Assembly (NCBI GenBank): GCA_020347085.1
Contig: CP070769.1
Span: 1,373,770-1,383,703, forward strand
Direction of reading: 5' to 3'
DNA: 9,934 nt
From: Desulfobacterales bacterium
GTDB lineage: Bacteria; Desulfobacterota; Desulfobacteria; Desulfobacterales; C00003060
Positions 5,501 to 9,934 of the stretch are shown here, piece after piece; within the stretch, counting starts at the first letter, position 1; the number at the start of each line of letters is the position of its first letter. The notes under the pieces were generated by a model. That model made no database searches. It saw only the letters and a list, made by a program, of their open reading frames with translations, and was not told the origin of the DNA. The position numbers were made by a program, and so were the translations under genes.

Positions 5501-6841
5501 TTACCCTTTGCCGATTCCATTGTACAGAAACCCCGCCTCTTCAGCCTTCGCCCTATCCAAAACATTTCGTCCGTCAACAATGATGGGCGTGCGCATCAGA
5601 GATTTAACCTTTCTCAGATCCAAGCTGAAGTAAGGTTTGTGCTTTGTGGCTATCACCATACAGTCAGCTCCTTTTAACACGTGATCCAAGTCCCGGCTCA
5701 GTTCCGCCTCCGGGAATCTGTTCACATACGGATCATGTGCTACAACCTCAGCACCGTATGCCTCAGCCTCTCGGATAAGGTCATAAGCAGGCGTGTTTCG
5801 CACATCATCAGAGTCCTCAAGATACGCCACGCCCAGGAGAGCAATCTTGGCATCCCTGAGGGAGATTTTCCGGGATGCCAGAGCCTCCTTAATCATCGCT
5901 GTGGCATGAATAGGCATAAAGTCATTAATCTTCCTGGCTAACTGAATAAATTCGGGATTGATGGGAACCTTGCCGTACTGTTTAACGCCGTAATCCAGAA
6001 GCCAGGTATCTTTCGGCAGACAGTGCCCCCCCACGCCGATTCCCGGCACATGCATATGTCTTTCAGCGCGGGAATTAATCAGCTCACGCACCTCGTAGAC
6101 ATCAACACCCAGGCCTTCACACGCCATGGCCATCTCCTTGGCAAAGGCTATGTTCACATCTCGATAGGCATTCTCCATGGTCTTAGAGGTTTCGGCCGTA
6201 AGAATATCTGTGGATAAAATCTTCACCTTAACTATTTTTTTGTATAATTGAACAGCCATGTCTCGGCTTTTTTTGTTAACACCTCCCACGATCCTTGGAA
6301 GGTTTATGATATAGTCAAGAAGTCGACCGGGCATAACCCGCTCATAAGAATACGCCAGATAAAAATCTCGTCCCGCTTTCAATCCAGATTTTCGTTCAAG
6401 TATGGGTTGCAAAACGAACTGTGTGGTGCCTGGCGCAACGGTTGACTCAATCACTACCAGAGTCCCCTTTTTCATCCAGGCCCCTACTTGCCTCGAAACC
6501 TCTTTGAGGGAAAGGTACTTTGGCTTGTGACCTGCTCCATCAGTGGGGGTTTGCACGTCAATAAGTACAATGTCCATATCCTTGATCACCGAAAAATCGT
6601 CAGTGACTCGGAAGCTGCCCCTTTGGACAACCCTTCTGATCAAGTCATCCAGCCCGGGCTCGTTGCCCTCGAAGGGAGACCGGCCTGCGTTTAGAACGTC
6701 AATCTTCCATCCCGAGCGCTGAGAACGCCTCTGGATACCGGTAACATCCACCCCCTTTTGGTCTGCTAGAAGTGCGGCAACGGGTATGCCCACATACCCC
6801 ATGCCGATGACCGAAATCCTAACCAGAGAACGTCTTCCCAT
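5501..6841 (-). CDS. Nucleotide-sugar dehydrogenase (WecC-like UDP-ManNAc/UDP-Glc 6-dehydrogenase family)
   Basis: Family enzymes oxidise C6 of a UDP-sugar twice with NAD+ to give a UDP-uronic acid for polysaccharide or O-antigen synthesis in the cytoplasm. The 446 residues show all three domains. The N-terminal Rossmann motif is VIGMGYVG (11-18), with VIESTVAPGTT at 130-140. The central region is ETSKTMENAYRDVNIAF (217-233, Lys220 and Asn224). The catalytic Cys274 is in GVGGHCLPKDTW, and the C-terminal domain has LLGVAYLEDSDDVRNTP (335-351) and VDGRNV (422-427). The YERVMPG and RDVNIAF spellings are closer to WecC than to UDP-glucose dehydrogenase, so UDP-N-acetylmannosamine is a reasonable but unproven substrate. 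Odd points are Tyr166 where CPERV has Pro, Lys235 where NE is usual, and DTW for DPW. GGAGGT lies 4-5 nt before the ATG. It is first in the minus-strand cluster, with a candidate promoter about 45-70 bp upstream. No glycosyltransferase genes are nearby. Confidence 0.88.
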   Translation of the reverse strand: MGRRSLVRISVIGMGYVGIPVAALLADQKGVDVTGIQRRSQRSGWKIDVLNAGRSPFEGNEPGLDDLIRRVVQRGSFRVTDDFSVIKDMDIVLIDVQTPTDGAGHKPKYLSLKEVSRQVGAWMKKGTLVVIESTVAPGTTQFVLQPILERKSGLKAGRDFYLAYSYERVMPGRLLDYIINLPRIVGGVNKKSRDMAVQLYKKIVKVKILSTDILTAETSKTMENAYRDVNIAFAKEMAMACEGLGVDVYEVRELINSRAERHMHVPGIGVGGHCLPKDTWLLDYGVKQYGKVPINPEFIQLARKINDFMPIHATAMIKEALASRKISLRDAKIALLGVAYLEDSDDVRNTPAYDLIREAEAYGAEVVAHDPYVNRFPEAELSRDLDHVLKGADCMVIATKHKPYFSLDLRKVKSLMRTPIIVDGRNVLDRAKAEEAGFLYNGIGKG

Positions 6842-6862
6842 GCGTACCTCCCAACCACTTGG

Positions 6863-6880
6863 TGCTCATTTTTGCTCATT
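6863..6880. repeat. Direct repeat TGCTCATT x2 at 10-bp spacing
   Basis: TGCTCATT occurs at 6863-6870 and 6873-6880 (minus strand AATGAGCA). One helical turn separates the copies, between the candidate -10 box and the RBS of the sugar dehydrogenase. Same-face spacing at the expected transcription start suits a repressor binding site. It may also be coincidence in AT-rich leader DNA. Confidence 0.35.
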
Positions 6881-6884
6881 CGAC

Positions 6885-6912
6885 ACTATGTTTTTTGGGA
6901 AAAATTGTCAAA
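6885..6912 (-). promoter_or_regulatory. Candidate sigma70 promoter of the nucleotide-sugar dehydrogenase cluster
   Basis: On the minus strand a perfect TTGACA (6912-6907) is followed by CATAGT after 16 bp (4 of 6 to TATAAT), or by TAGTGT after 18 bp. The spacer is very AT-rich. The predicted start near 6876-6878 gives a leader of about 35 nt ending in GGAGGT before the ATG at 6841. It probably drives the minus-strand cluster. Confidence 0.45.
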
Positions 6913-6937
6913 CGAAACCTGTTCCTTGGCATATTTT

Positions 6938-6954
6938 TGAAGCCCCCTGCAGCC
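6938..6954 (+). repeat. Second degenerate copy of the dispersed palindrome family
   Basis: TTGAAGCCCCCTGCAGC differs from 1086-1102 by one base. The right arm that would complete the palindrome is worn (CCTGCGATAGGTGGGG). It lies upstream of the sugar-dehydrogenase promoter, in the divergent intergenic region. Confidence 0.4.
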
Positions 6955-7399
6955 CTGCGATAGGTGGGGACGAAGAATGGGCCAGCCACGCATTCTCAAA
7001 CCGTGTGACGTGCTGATGGCATTTTGCTTTAAGCATTCTGACGTCGCCCCGCACGGCGCCTATGCCGCGGGGCACCGGTAAACAGCAGTCCCATCCCAAG
7101 GGAAGGGGTTTCGCAAAGAGCCATACGGCCAACCTTGATTTGCCGCGTCTAAAATGATAGTCTCATTGTACAATATAGTCCCGAGACTCTCCGTACTTTT
7201 GTGACTTGTATCAGCGCTCGATTGCTGATTGTTCGCTTCGCCAAGATGTATTGTGAAGCTTCCCCACCCTGAAGGGGGGCTTGTACGCCAGCAGTTGAGG
7301 CGCGGGGAGCGAGCCGATCTGAAAGCATTTAGTTTGTGTTCACATGGATTCTTATTCGTCCCACAGCCTGTATCTGACGTAACCATCAGCTTATATCTC
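6955..7399. other. Divergent intergenic region between the sugar dehydrogenase and radA
   Basis: No convincing gene is present. The long minus-strand frame crossing it is mostly the antisense of radA. Visible structure includes a strong hairpin at 7046-7073, a nested palindrome at 7159-7188, ATCAGC/GCTGAT around 8 nt (7210-7229), and an imperfect CCCC-A-CCC-TGAA-GGGGGG hairpin (7262-7279). A TATAGT (7174-7179) and a TTATAT (7391-7396) are possible -10 boxes for radA, but neither has a good -35. The radA promoter is therefore not identified. Confidence 0.5.
7046..7073. repeat. Strong GC-rich hairpin
   Basis: GCCCCG (7046-7051) pairs with CGGGGC (7068-7073). After a 2-nt CA bulge, CGGC (7054-7057) pairs with GCCG (7064-7067), leaving a 6-nt loop GCCTAT. 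That gives ten G/C pairs in total. No T-run follows on either strand, so it is not a classical terminator. It may be another REP-like unit or a structured leader. Confidence 0.5.
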
Positions 7400-7413
7400 A
7401 AGGAGAATCCATC

Positions 7414-8781
7414 TTGAAAAGTGGAAAGCCCAGTAGAACGGTCTTTGTATGTCAGGGGTGCGGCTATAACGCACCCAAATGGATGGGTAAATGCCCAGAG
7501 TGTGGCGAATGGGATAGTTTGGTAGAAGAAAGACAAAGCCCGACACTTCTTCCTGGGGGAGCGACTCCTGCCAAGCAGTCCCGACCTGTTCCGATCCACA
7601 CCGTGGAAATGGATCAACAAAGGCGCATCAAAAGCGGAATGCAGGAATTTGACAGGGTTCTGGGGGGTGGACTCGTTCCCGGGTCTCTCATCTTGGTGGG
7701 TGGAGATCCGGGCATTGGCAAGTCCACACTGATGCTCCAGATCTTGCACCGACTTGCAGACAGCAAGCACCAGGTCCTCTACATATCGGGCGAGGAATCC
7801 CTTGAGCAAATAAAGCTTCGAAGTGACCGCCTTGGTGTGAGTTCAGAAGATTTATGGGTGGTGTCAGAGGTCGATCTCGAATCGATCAGGGCCGTGGCCA
7901 ATGAAATGGTTCCGAATGCAATGGTTGTGGATTCGATCCAAACTGTGTTTACCCGTGAATTGGCCTCGGCACCGGGAAGCGTCAGCCAGGTCCGGGAAGC
8001 AACTTTACACCTTATGCACCTAGCAAAGCAGACCGGCATTCCGATTTTTTTGGTGGGACACGTTACAAAAGACGGAGCCATTGCAGGCCCCAGGCTCCTG
8101 GAACACATGGTCGATACAGTGCTGTATTTTGAGGGCGAGCAGAATAATATCTTTCGCATACTTCGTGCCGTCAAGAACCGCTTTGGCTCCACCAACGAGA
8201 TAGGGGTATTTGAAATGAGAGACAGCGGGCTTTGCGAAGTTGCGAATCCTTCTGCAATATTCCTGTCCAAACGGCCATCGCTTGTCCCGGGTTCTGTCGT
8301 AACCGCAAGCATCGAAGGTTCTAGGCCTATATTGCTTGAGCTCCAAGCCCTTGTTGCCCGAGCAGGCTTTGGAACGCCGCGCCGGACAGTCCTGGGTGTC
8401 GACTACAACAGGGTTTCTCTGCTTGTGGCAGTCATGGAAAAGAAGCTTGGTCTCCAGTTAATGAATCAGGACATCTTCGTCAACGTGACCGGTGGCGTGA
8501 AGGTAGATGAGCCTGCCGTGGATCTTGGAATTGTGTCGGCGATTGCTTCGAGTTTTTTTGATAAACCTGTCAAGGGGGCTACCGTGGTGTTGGGAGAGAT
8601 TGGGCTGACTGGCGAAATTCGTAGCATCGGCCAAGCCGATCCTAGGGTCCACGAGGCACGAAAAATGGGCTTTACGCGCTGCCTTCTTCCCCAAGACAAT
8701 CTAAAGGGCCTCAAAGGACCGGTTGATATCGAGGCGGTCGGGGTGCAGACAATCTCAGAGCTGGCGGATCTGTTGTTTTGA
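7414..8781 (+). CDS. radA: DNA repair protein RadA
   Basis: RadA (Sms) is a RecA-related, DnaB-like ATPase that drives branch migration and processing of recombination intermediates in the cytoplasm. It has 455 residues, the normal length. The N-terminal four-cysteine zinc finger is CQGCG...GKCPECGEW (Cys13, 16, 27, 30). The Walker A is GGDPGIGKST (96-105) and the Walker B end is MVVDS (170-174). The RadA signature KNRFG is at 254-258. The C-terminal Lon-protease-like domain has VTGGVKVDEPAVDLGIVSAI (358-377) and VVLGEIGLTGEIRSI (391-405). The start is TTG at 7414, supported by AAGGAG (7400-7405) 8 nt upstream and by the zinc finger beginning 13 residues in. It leads the radA-rlmE-yebC run, with 36 bp before rlmE. 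No defect is seen. Confidence 0.96.
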   Translation: MKSGKPSRTVFVCQGCGYNAPKWMGKCPECGEWDSLVEERQSPTLLPGGATPAKQSRPVPIHTVEMDQQRRIKSGMQEFDRVLGGGLVPGSLILVGGDPGIGKSTLMLQILHRLADSKHQVLYISGEESLEQIKLRSDRLGVSSEDLWVVSEVDLESIRAVANEMVPNAMVVDSIQTVFTRELASAPGSVSQVREATLHLMHLAKQTGIPIFLVGHVTKDGAIAGPRLLEHMVDTVLYFEGEQNNIFRILRAVKNRFGSTNEIGVFEMRDSGLCEVANPSAIFLSKRPSLVPGSVVTASIEGSRPILLELQALVARAGFGTPRRTVLGVDYNRVSLLVAVMEKKLGLQLMNQDIFVNVTGGVKVDEPAVDLGIVSAIASSFFDKPVKGATVVLGEIGLTGEIRSIGQADPRVHEARKMGFTRCLLPQDNLKGLKGPVDIEAVGVQTISELADLLF

Positions 8782-8782
8782 C

Positions 8783-8810
8783 TTGAAAAAGCCGTATTTG
8801 CTGCTATATA
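8783..8810 (+). promoter_or_regulatory. Possible internal promoter before rlmE
   Basis: TTGAAA (8783-8788) and TATATA (8805-8810) are 16 bp apart, in the 36-bp gap after radA. The expected start (about 8816-8817) falls one or two bases before the rlmE GTG, which would give an essentially leaderless message. The motif match is decent, but the region is short and AT-rich, so it may be chance. Confidence 0.3.
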
Positions 8811-8817
8811 TGCTCAG

Positions 8818-9417
8818 GTGAAATCCAACCCATGGAATGACTATTATGCAAGACGGGCTCGCGAAGAACAATATCCTGCCCGATCCGTCTACAAGCTTGA
8901 GGAGATTCAAAAAAGATTCGGCGTCCTGAAGAAGGGGAGCAGAATACTTGATTTGGGCTGTTGTCCGGGCTCCTGGCTGCTTTTTGCTTCCAAGATCGTA
9001 GGGGACAGTGGTCTCGTTCTTGGCGTGGATATAAGCCCCCTGCCCATTCGGCTCCCCCCCAACGCTCGCTTTATTCAGCAAGACGTGCTTGCGTGGGACG
9101 AGTCATTCCTGGAAGCTATTGGCGCAAACTTCCAAACAGTTTTGAGCGATATGGCCCCCTCCACAACGGGGAGCAAGTTTGTGGATTCGCAAAGGTCACT
9201 CCAGCTGAGCGAATCGGCTTTAGCCATCTCAACCCGTGCATTGAGGCCAGGAGGGGCCTTTGTATGCAAGATCTTTCATGGTTTTGACTTGAAACGCTTT
9301 TCAGACAGACTCCGAAAATCCTTTACCCGAGTCTCACACTTCAAACCAAAATCCAGCAGAAAGCCGAGCAAAGAGGTCTATATTGTAGGACGCGGGAAGA
9401 AAGCAGAGAAGATATAG
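8818..9417 (+). CDS. rlmE: 23S rRNA (uridine-2'-O)-methyltransferase RlmE (FtsJ/RrmJ)
   Basis: This enzyme methylates the 2'-OH of the A-loop uridine (U2552 in E. coli) of 23S rRNA late in 50S assembly, using S-adenosylmethionine. The 199 residues are close to the usual length of about 200-210. The N-terminus has SVYKLEEI. The SAM-binding motif is ILDLGCCPGSW (43-53), with GVDISPL at 69-75. The catalytic K-D-K-E tetrad is complete: Lys26, Asp111 (SDMAP), Lys151 (CKIF) and Glu186 (SKEVYIV). The start is the GTG at 8818. The in-frame residues from there match the family start, but no Shine-Dalgarno sequence precedes it. It is 36 bp after radA and 22 bp before yebC. The identification is firm. 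Confidence 0.95.
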   Translation: MKSNPWNDYYARRAREEQYPARSVYKLEEIQKRFGVLKKGSRILDLGCCPGSWLLFASKIVGDSGLVLGVDISPLPIRLPPNARFIQQDVLAWDESFLEAIGANFQTVLSDMAPSTTGSKFVDSQRSLQLSESALAISTRALRPGGAFVCKIFHGFDLKRFSDRLRKSFTRVSHFKPKSSRKPSKEVYIVGRGKKAEKI

Positions 9418-9439
9418 TGTATGTCATTGAGGAGGCAGC

Positions 9440-9934
9440 ATGTCCGGTCATTCGAAGTGGAGTACAATCAAGCGTAAGAAAGGTGCAACGGACGCTAAAC
9501 GCGGTAAGATCTTTTCCAAGTTAATCAAGGAGATCACGGTGGCTGCGCGCATGGGAGGAGGCGATCCAGATACCAACCCGCGTCTTCGCACAGCCATTGC
9601 CGGAGCCAAGGCAGAGAACATGCCCAAAGACAATATTGATAGGGCCATAAGCAAAGGGACTGGAGCCCTGGAGGGAGCTGCATACGAAGAGGTGTATTAT
9701 GAAGGATACGGCCCTGGTGGGGCAGCGGTCTATGTGGAATCCTTGACCGATAATAAGAAGCGCGCGGTGGCTGATATTCGTCACATCTTTAGCAAATCCG
9801 GGGGGAGCCTGGGTGAGGCTGGCTGCGTGGCCTGGATGTTTGAAACGAGGGGCCTGTTTGTATTTGAAAAGGGTGACATAGACGAAGAAACGCTCATGGA
9901 GGCGGTCCTGGATGTAGGTGGAGAGGATATCCGC
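9440..9934 (+). CDS. YebC/PmpR family protein, cut by the window edge
   Basis: This family was long annotated as a transcriptional regulator, and members are now linked to translation through polyproline stalls. The hallmark start MSGHSKWSTIKRKKGATDAKRGKIF is unmistakable in content. It is followed by a helical domain with KLIKEITVAARMGGGDPDTNPRLR and KAENMPKDNIDRAISKG. Then comes the start of the alpha/beta domains (YEGYGPGGAAVYVESLTDNKKR). The window holds 165 codons of a protein that is usually about 240-250 residues, with no internal stop. AGGAGG (9430-9435) lies just before the ATG. In related genomes ruvC often follows yebC, but that would lie outside this window. Confidence 0.95.
   Translation, partial: MSGHSKWSTIKRKKGATDAKRGKIFSKLIKEITVAARMGGGDPDTNPRLRTAIAGAKAENMPKDNIDRAISKGTGALEGAAYEEVYYEGYGPGGAAVYVESLTDNKKRAVADIRHIFSKSGGSLGEAGCVAWMFETRGLFVFEKGDIDEETLMEAVLDVGGEDIR

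Noticed and set aside
7060..7809. Minus-strand frame of 249 codons across the radA start
   Set aside because: It is mostly antisense to radA, including its Walker A region, and its residue content is not coding-like.

Overview
The window reads like a piece of chromosome from a Deltaproteobacterium-type organism (Desulfobacterota, perhaps Desulfobacterales). This rests on the radA-rlmE-yebC gene order, the mixed GC content, and dispersed short palindromes of the CCCCGCAGC-AA-GCTGCGGGG type. The assignment is inference from gene content and style, not from a search.

Layout. Bases 1-1257 are accessory or decaying DNA. They hold a gene fragment split by a roughly 120-bp palindrome-pair element, a second frameshifted relic, several small inverted repeats and no convincing intact gene. 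A complete tRNA-Glu(CTC) gene lies at 1258-1333 on the minus strand, with its own candidate promoter upstream and a candidate terminator downstream. Bases 1506-6841 hold five minus-strand genes, in transcription order: a WecC-like nucleotide-sugar dehydrogenase, a sensor histidine kinase without an adjacent response regulator, an MltB-like lipoprotein lytic transglycosylase, a tiny PLDc_N-type membrane protein, and a divergent phosphoglycerate kinase. Bases 6842-7413 form a divergent intergenic region with hairpins and promoter-like elements. From 7414 to the right edge the plus strand carries radA, rlmE and the 5' two thirds of a yebC-family gene, closely spaced (36 and 22 bp gaps) and probably one operon.

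How the genes fit together. The plus-strand operon is informational: RadA processes recombination intermediates, RlmE methylates 23S rRNA, and YebC-family proteins act in translation or transcription control. The minus-strand cluster leans to the cell envelope (sugar-acid precursor synthesis, peptidoglycan cleavage, a small membrane protein, a sensor kinase) and ends with the PGK homologue. The short gaps after the kinase gene (16, 58 and 51 bp) suggest co-transcription, but no shared pathway is proven.

Most notable are two observations. First, cutting out 122 bases between two GAACT copies re-joins the broken frame at the left edge, the footprint of a small mobile palindromic element. Second, the PGK homologue lacks the usual AHRAHAS arginine and has an altered WNGPxGVFE motif. 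I see no CRISPR array, toxin-antitoxin pair, defence island or complete transposase gene, and nothing that clearly amounts to a wholly new system.
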